Source of the DNA: an uncultured Dorea sp.
GTDB lineage: Bacteria; Bacillota; Clostridia; Lachnospirales; Lachnospiraceae
Reading direction: 5' to 3'
DNA length: 64,000 bases
Assembly (NCBI GenBank): GCA_910589275.1
Contig: CAJUTH010000003.1
Location: 62,001-126,000 of the forward strand
Within the stretch, counting starts at the first letter, position 1. Every line of letters starts with the position of its first letter. A program made the translations under genes and the position numbers. Below are positions 8,395-17,919 of this stretch, in pieces. Under the pieces are notes generated by a model. It ran no database searches and had not been told where the DNA came from. It saw nothing but the letters and a program-made list of their open reading frames with translations.

Positions 8395-10875
8395 CTATGT
8401 ATTCTCCTCAATGTAGGCTTGGAATTCCTCCATTGACATTAATACCTTTCTCGGTTTCGTGCCTTCCTCAGGTCCCACAACACCCGCCTCGCAGAGCTGG
8501 TCCATAATTCTTGCGGCACGGTTAAACCCAATCCGAAACATCCTCTGCAGCATCCCGATAGATGCTTTGTCTTTCTCTATAATAAACTTTCCTGCCTCTT
8601 CAAAATAAGCGTCCTGACTATTCCCGCCTGATGCATCGGCCCCGGCGGACTGCAGGTTCCCTGCTGCACTGGAATTGACCTGCTCCGTCACTTCCTCGCT
8701 GTAGGAAACATCTCCGTTGGTATCCTTCAGGAAATCTACCACGCTCTGCACCTCTTTATCAGACACAAATGCTCCCTGTACCCGGGCAGGCTTCTGATAG
8801 CCGCTGGGATAAAAGAGCATGTCTCCTTTACCAAGGAGCTTCTCCGCGCCATTCATATCAATAATGGTTCTCGAATCTACTCCCGAAGACACGGAAAATG
8901 CGATTCTAGAAGGCATATTTGCTTTGATTAGTCCGGTAATGACATTCACAGAAGGTCTCTGCGTAGCGATTACAAGATGGATTCCCGCAGCCCGGGCAAG
9001 CTGCGCCAGACGGCAGATTGCGTCCTCCACATCTCCCGGCGCCACCATCATAAGGTCTGCAAGCTCATCCACAATAATGACAATCTGCGGCATTTTTGCA
9101 GGCTTGCTGCCGTCCTCGTCCGGTTTCATACTCTCTACCTTGTCGTTATAGCCCTTCATATCCCGGACTTGGTGTTCGGCAAACATCTGATAACGTCTCA
9201 TCATCTCAGTAACCGCCCAGTTTAAGGCTCCTGCAGCCTTCTTAGGATCTGTAACTACCGGAATCATCAAATGCGGAATCCCATTATATACACTGAGCTC
9301 AACCACCTTCGGGTCAATCATGATTAATTTAACCTCATCCGGCGCCGCTTTATAGAGAATACTTATAATTAACGTATTAATACACACCGATTTTCCAGAG
9401 CCGGTAGCTCCGGCCACCAGAAGATGCGGCATCTTTGCAATATCCGTCACTACCGTTCTGCCGCCGATATCCTTTCCCGCAGCAAAGGATATCTTGGACT
9501 TACTGTCCTTAAATTCCCGCGTTTCTAACAGGTCGCGGAGCATTACTGTAGAATTTTCTTTATTCGGAACTTCTATACCCACAGCCGCCTTTCCCGGAAT
9601 CGGCGCTTCAATACGGATGTCCGCAGCCGCAAGGTTCAGTTTAATATCGTCTGCAAGACCGACAATCTTACTGACTTTTACGCCCTGCTCCGGCTGAAGT
9701 TCATATCTGGTAACGGAAGGTCCGCAGCTTACATTCGTAATGGTAACTTTTACGCCAAAGCTCTGAAGCGTATTCTGCAGCTTCATTGCCGTCTCTCTTA
9801 ATACTGCGTCGGAATCGCCGCCCGCCTTCTTTCCCCTCTTCAGCAGCGATATAGGCGGGATCTTATACTCTTTCCCTGACGTCTCCTCCCCCGCTTTTGA
9901 TGCCTTATCAATATCAGCCGCCTGTTTTGCAAGCTCATCCGGATCAGCCTTTGCCTTCTGTCTGCGCGCAGATACATCCTGTTGTTTTTGATTCGCCGGT
10001 TCTTGTTCTATGGAATGCTCTGTAAATACCTCTGTTTCTTCCGGTTCCGGCGCTGCGGCGCGGTTAATTACAAATTCAGGCTGTTTCTTCTCCGGCTGCA
10101 TTACCGCTTCTGGCATCTCTGGTTCCGGTATCGGTTCCTTCACAACGGCTCTCTTTTTCCCATGGGTTTCCTGCAGCGCCGTAAGCTCCCGTACCTCCGG
10201 GGATTTCTTTGCAAGCGTAGTGTCGAAAGAAACGCCTTCCACATGCCTGTCTTTTCTTCTCGTACGGCTCTGCTCTTTCAGTTCCCTTGACGCGAGTTCT
10301 CCCTTTCGGAGCTCCTTGCGCTCTCTGGTCACTTCCCTTCGTCTGGCGGTTTCCTCTCTCGCCCTGCTGTATGCCCTGCCGCTCTGTTTTTTTACACCTT
10401 TCAAAACAGATTTACCGGTTATCACTACCAGGCAGATAATCATGCAGATTAGAATCACCACATATGTACCGATAACCCCCAGCGCCGGTGTCATCACAGA
10501 CGTAAGAGTCTCTCCAAGGGACCCGCCCGCTCTAGAAACCATCTCGAACATACTGCAGATTAATACAAACAAAATTATGACAGCCGCCGCCTTCACATAG
10601 GCGGATACATTCTGTTTATTGGATATGGTAAACGCCGTCAGCCCAAAAAGCAGGAACGGAAATAAGTATACCCCCGCGCCGAATGCTTCCATAAGCAGGG
10701 ATGAGACGGCATCTCCCACACTGCCGCCAAACCCAAAATTACTAATCAGCAGTAAGATGCTGACTGCAAGCGCCGCCCAGATAATAATCTCATCAAATAC
10801 AAAACTTTCTCCCGAGTTTTTTACTGTCTTCTTCGTCTTTTTCGAACTGTTTCTCTTCTTAGACTTCGAAGCCAT
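8395..10875 (-). CDS. FtsK/SpoIIIE family DNA translocase
   Basis: This 826-residue protein has about four membrane helices in residues 25-160, then a charged linker, then the translocase motor with Walker [10 protein letters not shown] and Walker [12 protein letters not shown]. It ends with a winged-helix gamma domain (about 755-826, containing [21 protein letters not shown]) that reads polar KOPS/SRS sequences. It pumps chromosomal DNA through the division or sporulation septum. Its position right after tepA matches the tepA-spoIIIE neighbourhood of Bacillus subtilis, which supports the SpoIIIE name, but vegetative FtsK/SftA and SpoIIIE types cannot be separated by eye. Confidence 0.93.
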   Translation of the reverse strand: MASKSKKRNSSKKTKKTVKNSGESFVFDEIIIWAALAVSILLLISNFGFGGSVGDAVSSLLMEAFGAGVYLFPFLLFGLTAFTISNKQNVSAYVKAAAVIILFVLICSMFEMVSRAGGSLGETLTSVMTPALGVIGTYVVILICMIICLVVITGKSVLKGVKKQSGRAYSRAREETARRREVTRERKELRKGELASRELKEQSRTRRKDRHVEGVSFDTTLAKKSPEVRELTALQETHGKKRAVVKEPIPEPEMPEAVMQPEKKQPEFVINRAAAPEPEETEVFTEHSIEQEPANQKQQDVSARRQKAKADPDELAKQAADIDKASKAGEETSGKEYKIPPISLLKRGKKAGGDSDAVLRETAMKLQNTLQSFGVKVTITNVSCGPSVTRYELQPEQGVKVSKIVGLADDIKLNLAAADIRIEAPIPGKAAVGIEVPNKENSTVMLRDLLETREFKDSKSKISFAAGKDIGGRTVVTDIAKMPHLLVAGATGSGKSVCINTLIISILYKAAPDEVKLIMIDPKVVELSVYNGIPHLMIPVVTDPKKAAGALNWAVTEMMRRYQMFAEHQVRDMKGYNDKVESMKPDEDGSKPAKMPQIVIIVDELADLMMVAPGDVEDAICRLAQLARAAGIHLVIATQRPSVNVITGLIKANMPSRIAFSVSSGVDSRTIIDMNGAEKLLGKGDMLFYPSGYQKPARVQGAFVSDKEVQSVVDFLKDTNGDVSYSEEVTEQVNSSAAGNLQSAGADASGGNSQDAYFEEAGKFIIEKDKASIGMLQRMFRIGFNRAARIMDQLCEAGVVGPEEGTKPRKVLMSMEEFQAYIEENT

Positions 10876-10930
10876 AGTATTCCCCCTTATCCTATCGTTT
10901 GTGTCTTATACGCGCAAAGCATAAATACAC

Positions 10931-10946
10931 ATACTAGACCTAGTAT
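10931..10946. promoter_or_regulatory. Palindrome overlapping the ftsK -10 box
   Basis: ATACTAG-AC-CTAGTAT has perfect 7-bp arms and covers the -10 region and likely start site of the ftsK promoter. This is a classical position for a repressor operator; the protein is unknown. Confidence 0.45.
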
Positions 10947-10970
10947 AGCATTTTTGAAAGAGACTGTCAT
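10942..10970 (-). promoter_or_regulatory. Sigma-A-like promoter for ftsK
   Basis: ATGACA (10970-10965) and TATACT (10947-10942) are 17 bp apart on the minus strand, in the 104-bp gap between tepA and ftsK. The leader would be about 60 nt. Confidence 0.65.
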
Positions 10971-10979
10971 CATTTATAT

Positions 10980-11723
10980 TCATCTATTTCTATATTTTTC
11001 ATCAATCATTTCATGCAATTTGCACAATGCGTCGCTCATTCCCCCTACTTCGTCAATCAGCCCTTCCTTTACCGCTTCATCCCCTTCTAAAAGCGTCCCA
11101 ACATCCTTTACAAGCTGAGTCGGATTCAGCATTAATTCTTCAATTCTCTCCTTCGTCATCTTGGAATGCTTTGCGAGAAAACCAGTAATCCGATCCTGGG
11201 TTTTTTCCATATTCCGAAAACTCTGCATTACGCCGATAAACATCCCGTTAGAGCGCACAGGATGAATAATCATAGTCCCGCTCGGAACGATAAACGAATA
11301 GTTTGCCGAGACTGCCAGCGGACCCCCGATGGAATGGCTTCCTCCAAGTACTAAAGACACGGTAGGCTTGCTTAAAGACGCAATCATCTCCGCAATAGAA
11401 AGCCCGGCTTCCACATCGCCGCCAAGGGTGTTCAAAAGAATCAGCAAACCGTCGATTTCATCGCTGTCCTCAATCTCTGCCAGCATTGGGAGCAAATGCT
11501 CATATTTGGTTGCTTTTGTATTTCCGCTAACCGCTTCATGTCCCTCAATCTCCCCGATAATGGTAATTAGTTTGATTCTGTGCTTCGATGAATTTTCTTC
11601 TAGATTCACCGTACCCATCTCTTTAATCTGTTCATTCTTCTTTTCATCTGCTTCTGCTGCCTGTCCGTCCCGGCCCTTTTTGGTTCGGTGGCAGTCCTTT
11701 TTTTCATCATAATCCATATACAT
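10980..11723 (-). CDS. tepA: ClpP-class serine protease, TepA/YmfB-like
   Basis: This 247-residue protein has a ClpP crotonase-like fold. An oxyanion/substrate strand sits at NTLGGDVEAGLSIAEMI, the likely nucleophile serine is in GGSHSIGGPLAVSA, and the catalytic-type histidine is in GTMIIHPVRSNG. It matches TepA (YmfB), described in B. subtilis as a translocation-enhancing peptidase that may degrade signal peptides. About 45 residues at the N-terminus are charged and divergent. The ATG follows GGAGGTG by 7 nt, but that site is buried in a hairpin at 11728-11761. Synteny with ftsK/spoIIIE supports the assignment. Confidence 0.88.
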   Translation of the reverse strand: MYMDYDEKKDCHRTKKGRDGQAAEADEKKNEQIKEMGTVNLEENSSKHRIKLITIIGEIEGHEAVSGNTKATKYEHLLPMLAEIEDSDEIDGLLILLNTLGGDVEAGLSIAEMIASLSKPTVSLVLGGSHSIGGPLAVSANYSFIVPSGTMIIHPVRSNGMFIGVMQSFRNMEKTQDRITGFLAKHSKMTKERIEELMLNPTQLVKDVGTLLEGDEAVKEGLIDEVGGMSDALCKLHEMIDEKYRNR

Positions 11724-11727
11724 TAAG

Positions 11728-11761
11728 AAACACCTCCATACCCTCTAGTATGGAAGTGTTT
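11728..11761 (-). promoter_or_regulatory. Hairpin that buries the tepA ribosome-binding site
   Basis: The arms 11728-11741 and 11748-11761 pair over 14 bp in the minus-strand RNA, the only imperfection being one G-U wobble, with a 6-nt loop. The 3' arm contains the GGAGGTG ribosome-binding site of tepA. The hairpin sits between the metY stop and the tepA start. Only TTTC follows it, so a terminator reading is weaker than a translational-control reading. Confidence 0.6.
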
Positions 11762-11769
11762 ACCTAAAA

Positions 11770-13050
11770 TTATACCTGTATTAAAGCCTGCTCTACATCT
11801 GCAATAATATCATTCACATTCTCAAGCCCAACGCTGAAACGAATCAGATCCGGCTGAACACCAGCCTCCATGAGCTCCTTATCATTCATCTGACGGTGGG
11901 TATGGCTTGCCGGATGCAGTACGCAGCTTCTTGCATCTGCAACATGGGTGACAATCGCTACCATTTTCAGGCTGTCCATCATCTTGACAGACGCATCCCT
12001 GCCTCCTTTTAGTCCAAAAGTCAGGACTCCGCAGGTGCCGCCCGGCATATATTTCTGTCCAAGTTCATAGTATGGATCCCCTTTGAGACCCGGATAATTT
12101 ACCCATGCAACCTTCTCATGTTCCTTTAGATATCTAGCCACCGTCAGTGCGTTCTCACAGTGTCTCGGCACCCGCAGGTGAAGGGTCTCCAATCCCAGAT
12201 TCAAAAGAAATGCGTTCTGAGGAGACTGGATTGAACCCAGATCTCTCATAAGCTGCGCAGTTGCCTTCGTGATATAGGCCCCTTTCCCAAACTTCTGCGT
12301 ATAGACAATCCCATGATAGGTCTCGTCCGGCGTCGTAAGCCCGGCGAATTTCTCACCGTATGCCTCCCAGTCAAAATTTCCGCTGTCTACAATTGCGCCG
12401 CCGACGCAGGCCGCATGCCCGTCCATATATTTGGTGGTAGAATGAATAACAATATCCGCCCCCCATTCAAAGGGTCTGCAGTTAATCGGAGTCGCAAAAG
12501 TATTATCCACAATAAAAGGTACGCCGTGGGCATGCGCCGCCTTTGCAAATTTCTCAAAGTCAAGCACCACCAGCGCCGGATTGGCAATGGATTCACCAAA
12601 TACTGCCTTTGTATTCTCTCTAAATGCCCCGTTCAATTCCTCTTCGCTGCAGTCCGGATCCACAAAAGTCGCTTCCACGCCCATCTTCCTGATGGTATGC
12701 GCATACAAATTGTAAGTTCCGCCGTAAAGCGCAGACGCACACACAATATGATCTCCCGCCTCACAAATATTCATAATCGAATAGAAGCTTGCCGCCTGTC
12801 CGGAAGATGTAAGCATGGCCGCCACGCCGCCCTCCAGATCACAGATCTTAGCCGCTACCGCGTCATTGGTGGGATTCTGCAGCCGTGTATAAAAATACCC
12901 GCTGTCCTCCAAATCAAAAAGACGACCCATCTGATCGCTGCTGCTGTATTTGAACGTGGTACTCTGGTAAATCGGCAGCACTCTCGGTTCTCCATTGCCC
13001 GGCTCATAACCGGACTGGATACATTTGGTTTCAATCCTATAATCGCTCAT
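11770..13050 (-). CDS. metY: O-acetylhomoserine sulfhydrylase (aminocarboxypropyltransferase), PLP-dependent
   Basis: This 426-residue protein is of the Cys/Met metabolism PLP enzyme family. It has the substrate motif YTRLQNPT, the PLP-stacking SSGQAA, DNTFATP, and the Schiff-base lysine in HSTTKYMDGH. Length and the region YTQKFGKGAY are typical of MetY, which makes homocysteine from O-acetylhomoserine and sulfide. Related members such as cystathionine gamma-lyase are shorter, near 380 residues. It follows yebC by 11 bp. No SAM riboswitch or T-box was seen upstream; transcription probably begins before yebC. Confidence 0.9.
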   Translation of the reverse strand: MSDYRIETKCIQSGYEPGNGEPRVLPIYQSTTFKYSSSDQMGRLFDLEDSGYFYTRLQNPTNDAVAAKICDLEGGVAAMLTSSGQAASFYSIMNICEAGDHIVCASALYGGTYNLYAHTIRKMGVEATFVDPDCSEEELNGAFRENTKAVFGESIANPALVVLDFEKFAKAAHAHGVPFIVDNTFATPINCRPFEWGADIVIHSTTKYMDGHAACVGGAIVDSGNFDWEAYGEKFAGLTTPDETYHGIVYTQKFGKGAYITKATAQLMRDLGSIQSPQNAFLLNLGLETLHLRVPRHCENALTVARYLKEHEKVAWVNYPGLKGDPYYELGQKYMPGGTCGVLTFGLKGGRDASVKMMDSLKMVAIVTHVADARSCVLHPASHTHRQMNDKELMEAGVQPDLIRFSVGLENVNDIIADVEQALIQV

Positions 13051-13061
13051 GTAACGTCCTC

Positions 13062-13793
13062 CTACTCATCCCAATTGTGATATACATCCTGAACATCATC
13101 GTCATCATCCAAAAGATCCAGCGTTTTTTGAATATTCTGGATATCTTTCGGATCGCTTAGTTCCACATAGGTCTGTGGAATCATAGTAACCACTGCCGAC
13201 GCCATCTTAATGCCCGCTGCCTCTAAGGCTTCTCTTACACTGCTAAAATCCTCCGGGGCCGTCAAGATTTCGAAGCTGTCGTCCTCCTCTGAAAAATCCT
13301 CTGCTCCCGCATCCAGCGCCTGCATCATCAGATCGTCCGCATCCCCCTCAAACTCTTCTTTATCAACGATAATCTGTCCCTTTTTATCAAACATAAAAGA
13401 AACGCATCCCGGAGTTCCCACATTGCCGCTTCCTTTGGTGAACGCGCTTTTTACATTGGATGCGGTACGGTTCTTATTATCTGTCAGCGTCTCTACAATG
13501 ATCGCCGTGCCGCTCGGTCCATAGCCTTCATATGTAATATGTTCATAATTAGCTGAAGAAGAATCTCCCGCCGCCTTTTTAATATTTCTCTCTATCGTAT
13601 CATTGGGCATATTATTGGACTTCGCCTTCGCAATTACATCCCTAAGCCTGCTGTTATTCGCCGGATCCGCACTACCGCCTTCCTTTACCGCTACTGCAAG
13701 CTCCTTGCCGATTTTGGTAAAAATCTTTCCTTTTGCAGCGTCATTTTTCTCTTTTTTATGCTTAATATTTGCAAATTTTGAATGTCCTGACAT
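13062..13793 (-). CDS. yebC: YebC/PmpR family transcriptional/translational regulator
   Basis: This 243-residue protein begins [25 protein letters not shown] and has the three-domain YebC layout, with [24 protein letters not shown] and the acidic C-terminal region [18 protein letters not shown]. YebC_I proteins bind the ribosome and help synthesis of proline-rich peptides, and PmpR-type members have been described as DNA-binding regulators. It is the first gene of a short unit with metY, with its promoter at 13837-13865. Confidence 0.94.
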   Translation of the reverse strand: MSGHSKFANIKHKKEKNDAAKGKIFTKIGKELAVAVKEGGSADPANNSRLRDVIAKAKSNNMPNDTIERNIKKAAGDSSSANYEHITYEGYGPSGTAIIVETLTDNKNRTASNVKSAFTKGSGNVGTPGCVSFMFDKKGQIIVDKEEFEGDADDLMMQALDAGAEDFSEEDDSFEILTAPEDFSSVREALEAAGIKMASAVVTMIPQTYVELSDPKDIQNIQKTLDLLDDDDDVQDVYHNWDE

Positions 13794-13836
13794 CTCTTTC
13801 TCTCTCCTTATCTCCTATTTTTCGTACACGACTGAT

Positions 13837-13865
13837 ATTGTATCACGCATCCTAAAGTTTTTCAA
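13837..13865 (-). promoter_or_regulatory. Sigma-A-like promoter for yebC-metY
   Basis: TTGAAA (13865-13860) and TACAAT (13842-13837) lie 17 bp apart on the minus strand. The -35 box lies inside the last codons of corC. Confidence 0.65.
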
Positions 13866-14637
13866 TCTTTACCGACTGAATTGCATTATTGTCCACTTCT
13901 AACACTGTAAAAAGATACCCCTCATACATTATCGTACAGCGCTCTTCTTCTCCCGGAATACGGTCAAGCTGATGAATCAGGAAACCGTTCAGAGTCTCAT
14001 ACTCCTCTTTATCAAATTCTATGTTTAGAAGCTCTCCCAGATCCTCCAGATCTGTAAACCCATTTACATCATAGGTTCCGTCTGCCCGCACTTCGATATC
14101 TTCTTCTTCCTCATCGTATTCATCCATGATATTGCCTACGATTTCTTCCAGAATATCCTCCATTGCAACAAGTCCTGAAGTCTGCCCGTATTCATCAATC
14201 ACAATAGCAATGTGGTTCTTTTCCGCCTGCATCTCTTTAAACAGCCGGTCAATACTCTTTGTCTCCGGGATATATGCAACCGGCCTTATGTAATCGCCAA
14301 GATTTTTGATGGGAGCATTCCTGCTTCTCTCATCAAAATAGCAGGTCATAGCGTCCCTAAGGTGGATCGTCCCTACAATCTCATCAATATCTTCATGATA
14401 AATTGGAAACCGGGAATGAGTCTCCTCAAGCATGAATCGAAGCGCTTTTTCCAGCGGCTCCTCTTCATCGATTGCGACAATATCCCTCCGGTGCGTCATG
14501 ATATCCTTTGCATCTTTATCCATATATCTGAGAATGTTGCGGATTAGCTTGGCAGCCTCGATTCCTGCCTGCTCCTCCTCTTTTTCCTCCTCCTGAAATA
14601 TCTGCCTCATCCGCTGAAACAAACTGCCGTCTTCCAT
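13852..14637 (-). CDS. CorC/HlyC-type CBS-domain protein (soluble, no DUF21 membrane part)
   Basis: This 261-residue protein has a tandem CBS pair at about 40-165 (DIMTHRRDIVAID and YIPETKSIDRLFKEMQ) and a CorC_HlyC transporter-associated domain at about 185-255. The four-helix DUF21 membrane domain of full-length hemolysin-C-like proteins is absent, so this is the short CorC form. CorC-type proteins are linked to Mg2+/Co2+ efflux and adenine-nucleotide sensing. It lies 15 bp downstream of mazF and probably shares its transcript. Confidence 0.85.
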   Translation of the reverse strand: MEDGSLFQRMRQIFQEEEKEEEQAGIEAAKLIRNILRYMDKDAKDIMTHRRDIVAIDEEEPLEKALRFMLEETHSRFPIYHEDIDEIVGTIHLRDAMTCYFDERSRNAPIKNLGDYIRPVAYIPETKSIDRLFKEMQAEKNHIAIVIDEYGQTSGLVAMEDILEEIVGNIMDEYDEEEEDIEVRADGTYDVNGFTDLEDLGELLNIEFDKEEYETLNGFLIHQLDRIPGEEERCTIMYEGYLFTVLEVDNNAIQSVKIEKL

Positions 14638-14652
14638 CTTTTTAACTCCTTT

Positions 14653-15000
14653 TTATGTATGAAGCTCCAGACTTACCCGGATTGCCTCATCAACCTTATT
14701 CATTAGTTCTCTGTCCAAATGTCCCACCATATCTTTTAGTCTCTGCTTGTCAATGGTACGTATCTGCTCCAATAGTATCACGGAATCCTTCACAAGCTGG
14801 CATCTTCTTGAATCAAGCTCAATATGGGTCGGGAGCTTTGCCTTATTCATTCTGGATGTAATTGCCGCACAGATAATGGTCGGACTGTGCCGGTTCCCCG
14901 TATCATTCTGTATCACCAGAACCGGCCGGACTCCTCCCTGCTCTGATCCAACTACCGGACTTAAATCTGCATAAAATATATCTCCACGTCTAACCTGCAC
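14653..15000 (-). CDS. MazF/EndoA (NdoA) family mRNA interferase
   Basis: This 115-residue protein has the PemK/MazF fold: [29 protein letters not shown], and the conserved [10 protein letters not shown] with the catalytic Thr. It is an ACA-type or UACAU-type endoribonuclease in the related B. subtilis EndoA. The start is GTG, with GGAGTGTG 7 nt upstream. In Bacillus the order is alr, antitoxin (ndoAI), endoA. Here only 85 bp separate alr and mazF, and I find no antitoxin ORF, so it seems to be an unpaired toxin homologue. Confidence 0.92.
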   Translation of the reverse strand: MQVRRGDIFYADLSPVVGSEQGGVRPVLVIQNDTGNRHSPTIICAAITSRMNKAKLPTHIELDSRRCQLVKDSVILLEQIRTIDKQRLKDMVGHLDRELMNKVDEAIRVSLELHT

Positions 15001-15085
15001 TTTTGTTCACACTCCGATTTTATAAGATAAAAGTATTATTTCCATCTTTCTCGGATGTATTCTGCACAGTTAAAAATTAATTCGC

Positions 15086-16261
15086 CTAATCGACAAAATA
15101 GTCCGTCTGTGCCACAACTTTCCCGCCTCTTAGATATTCCCTGGGTATCCGTATTCCAAAGTCAGTGACAAATTCATAGTTAAAGCGTCCGGATAATTCA
15201 CTTAGCATATCTACAGAAATCTCGTTATCCTTATCTTTTCCTATCAATACTATTCTATCACCATATTCCACATTGTCAATTTCCGTTACGTCAGCCATAA
15301 ATTGATCCATGCAGATTCTTCCCAGAATCGGCGCCTTTTGCCCATGGATCAAAACGCACCCTTTATTTGACAGGCTTCTGGGATACCCGTCCCCATACCC
15401 CACCGGAACAGTTACAATTCTCGTAGGGCGCTTCGTCACATAGGTTCCTCCATAACCTATAGGGGTTCCCGCCTCTACCCATTTTACATGAGCGGCATGG
15501 CTGATCAGCTCCAGAGCCGGTATCAGCGGAACCTTAAACTTATCAACTTCATCCGACGGATACAGACCGTAAGTTGCGATACCGGCGCGCACCAGCCCCA
15601 TCCCAGTCTCCGGCAGATCAATGATTCCCGCACTGTTCGCACAATGGCAGCAGGAAAATGAAACCCCCCGTTCCAAAAGCGCCCTTTTCATCCAAAGGTA
15701 ACCCTTAAGCTGCCGGTTTGTAGCGCTTTTATCCCGTTCGTCCGCTCTGGCAAAATGCGTATACATTCCCTCCGCCTCAACACCCGGAAGCGCGGCAATT
15801 CTTGTAATTGCAGCCACGCTTTCTTCGCAGACCGGAAACCCAAGCCTTGACATGCCCGTGTCAATTTTGATATGAAGGAACGCCTTTTTTCCAAGCTTCT
15901 TAGCAAGCGCTGAAATCTCTTCTGCCATAGCTTCTGTATAGCAGGTCATCCTAAGCCCCTGCTCAAGAAGAACCTGCCTCTGGTCCGGGAAAGCAGTTCC
16001 GAGCACAAGGATTGGTTTTTCAACGCCCGCCCTCCTTAAGCTTACGCCCTCCTCTATGGTTGCCGTGGCAAATCCCCATATGTAGTCTTTCTCTGTCAGC
16101 ATCTGCGCAATGGGAACTGCGCCGTGGCCATAGCCGTCTGTCTTAACCACCACCATCATCTCAGTTCCCTGTGTCAAATTCCCATGCATCTGCTCTATGT
16201 TATATTCTATGGCATCCAGATTGATTCTGGCACAAACCCTTGTATATTGTTTTAATTCCAT
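15086..16261 (-). CDS. alr: Alanine racemase
   Basis: This 391-residue protein is a fold-type III PLP enzyme with the PLP lysine in VVVKTDGYGHGA near residue 40, and the second catalytic region with GYGGTYVTKRPTRIVTVPVGYGDGYPR. It makes D-alanine for peptidoglycan. The start is the ATG of MELKQYTRV, which follows AGGAAGGACAGC; a 75-codon in-frame extension upstream overlaps the nnr C-terminus and is not similar to the family. It lies 28 bp after nnr and is followed by mazF, as in many Firmicutes. Confidence 0.95.
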   Translation of the reverse strand: MELKQYTRVCARINLDAIEYNIEQMHGNLTQGTEMMVVVKTDGYGHGAVPIAQMLTEKDYIWGFATATIEEGVSLRRAGVEKPILVLGTAFPDQRQVLLEQGLRMTCYTEAMAEEISALAKKLGKKAFLHIKIDTGMSRLGFPVCEESVAAITRIAALPGVEAEGMYTHFARADERDKSATNRQLKGYLWMKRALLERGVSFSCCHCANSAGIIDLPETGMGLVRAGIATYGLYPSDEVDKFKVPLIPALELISHAAHVKWVEAGTPIGYGGTYVTKRPTRIVTVPVGYGDGYPRSLSNKGCVLIHGQKAPILGRICMDQFMADVTEIDNVEYGDRIVLIGKDKDNEISVDMLSELSGRFNYEFVTDFGIRIPREYLRGGKVVAQTDYFVD

Positions 16262-16289
16262 ATGCTGTCCTTCCTTATGCCGCATAGTT

Positions 16290-17789
16290 TCAATGCTTTT
16301 TGGTCTTAATAGTTTCAATCGCACACCCGATCTGGTCAGCCAAATCTCTTGCAAGGACACTATACTCTCCAAGCTTTTCACGCGCCAAGTCTCCCGCCGT
16401 CCCATGCAGGTACACTCCTGCCACAGCCGCCTCATAGGACTCCTTTCCCTGTGCCATAAGCCCCGCAATGATGCCGGACAGTACATCGCCCGAACCCGCC
16501 TTGGCCATAGCGGGATTGCCGGTCTGATTCACATAGATCCTGCGGTCCGCTCCTCCCACAAGAGTCCTCGCATCCTTCTGAACCAGAACCACCCCATATT
16601 TTTCAGTAAACAGCTTAAGAGCTTCCCGCCGGTTTGTCTTGATGCTCTCTACCGGCCGTTCTATTAGACGCGACAGTTCTTTCATATGAGGCGTCAGTAC
16701 ATAATCTCCCTCGGAAAGCCTTTCCATCAGCTTAGGATCCGCCGCCAAAAGATTCAGACCGTCTGCATCTATCATACAGGGAACTTTTCCCTCTTTCAAG
16801 ACTGTATTTAATATATGTCTGGAAATCTCTGAAATACCGATTCCCGGTCCGATACATATCGCATCCGCCCATGCAAGCTTTCTCTTAAGACCTTCTTTGT
16901 CAAATTCTTCATATGTGGAAATAACTGCCTCTGGAATCAACTGCTGCAGAATGCTCCTGTTTGCTTCCACTGTATAAATCTGTACCAGTCCAGCTCCCAT
17001 CCGGTAGGCGCTGTAGGCGCAAAGAAACGCGGCTCCCGCCATCCCCTTACTCCCGGCAATTATAAGAAGCTTCCCAAAGGTTCCCTTATGGGAATCCTCT
17101 GGTCTGTAAGGAAGCATCCCTTCTGCATCTTTTGCATCTATTGTATAGCAGATATTTCTATCGCCTGTCACTGAAGAACTGTCAATCCCGATATCTGAAA
17201 CCACAATCCCGCCTCCATACTCACAGCCCGGAAACAGGCACAGACCAAGCTTCTTCTCCTGAAAGGTTACCGTCACATCGGCCCGGAAAGCCGCTCCCAT
17301 CACACATCCTGTGGAAGCAGAAATACCGGAAGGAATATCCACCGCAAGCTTCTTTCCCTCCGCTGCATTCATCTGATCTAAGACTTCCAGATATTCTCCC
17401 GTAATATCGCGGCCAAGCCCTACTCCAAACAAAGCGTCGACCACCACATCATATCCTTCCAGTACAAATGTATTACAAATTTCCCCGCCTGCCTTAAGGA
17501 ACCCATCCATCTGAAAGACTGTTTCCTCTGTGCGTCTTTCCATACGCCCTGCAAAAACCATCGTCACAGAAACTCCTTTCTCAAGGAGGATTCTTCCAAT
17601 CGCAAAGCCATCTCCGCCGTTATTGCCGGCTCCGCACACAATCAAAACCTTGTCCGGCTTCCACTGCTCTATAACCTTTACGCAGGATAAAGCCGCCCGC
17701 TCCATCAGCTCCAGAGAAGGAATTCCCAGCCTCCGGATCGTATAGGCATCCGCCGCCTTCATCTGCGCTGCATCCAATAAATATTCCAT
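16290..17789 (-). CDS. nnr: Bifunctional NAD(P)H-hydrate epimerase / ADP-dependent NAD(P)H-hydrate dehydratase
   Basis: This 499-residue protein fuses the YjeF_N epimerase domain (about 1-210, with GAGNNGGDGFAIGR) to the ribokinase-like carbohydrate-kinase dehydratase domain (about 225-499, with AGSKGMAGAAFLCAYSA and AKAGSGDVLSGIIAGLMAQG). Together they repair hydrated NADH and NADPH. The ATG at 17789 has a TGGAG site; 32 upstream in-frame codons are not family-like. It heads the nnr-alr-mazF-corC cluster, separated from rex by a terminator-like repeat. Confidence 0.94.
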   Translation of the reverse strand: MEYLLDAAQMKAADAYTIRRLGIPSLELMERAALSCVKVIEQWKPDKVLIVCGAGNNGGDGFAIGRILLEKGVSVTMVFAGRMERRTEETVFQMDGFLKAGGEICNTFVLEGYDVVVDALFGVGLGRDITGEYLEVLDQMNAAEGKKLAVDIPSGISASTGCVMGAAFRADVTVTFQEKKLGLCLFPGCEYGGGIVVSDIGIDSSSVTGDRNICYTIDAKDAEGMLPYRPEDSHKGTFGKLLIIAGSKGMAGAAFLCAYSAYRMGAGLVQIYTVEANRSILQQLIPEAVISTYEEFDKEGLKRKLAWADAICIGPGIGISEISRHILNTVLKEGKVPCMIDADGLNLLAADPKLMERLSEGDYVLTPHMKELSRLIERPVESIKTNRREALKLFTEKYGVVLVQKDARTLVGGADRRIYVNQTGNPAMAKAGSGDVLSGIIAGLMAQGKESYEAAVAGVYLHGTAGDLAREKLGEYSVLARDLADQIGCAIETIKTKKH

Positions 17790-17845
17790 AATTCTACTCC
17801 ATACAAACACAAAGTCAATCAACATTCGGAACAAAGGTTCCTCTA

Positions 17846-17899
17846 TGAGAAAGAAAGACGTGTAAAGAAGCCTGCCTGCGCACACTGCTATTACACGTC
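17846..17899 (-). terminator. Terminator-like inverted repeat after rex
   Basis: The perfect 9-bp arms GACGTGTAA (17857-17865) and TTACACGTC (17891-17899) enclose a 25-nt loop. On the minus strand the repeat is followed by TTTCTTTCT. It lies 20 bp after the rex stop codon. Confidence 0.6.
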
Positions 17900-17919
17900 A
17901 TCCTGACTTGTCCTATCTA

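Noticed and set aside
11770..13100. SAM riboswitch for metY
   Set aside because: Only 11 bp separate yebC from metY, and no riboswitch-like structure was seen before yebC.
16262..16486. 75-codon in-frame N-terminal extension of alr
   Set aside because: It overlaps the nnr C-terminus in another frame; the ATG at 16261 has a ribosome-binding site and matches the family start.
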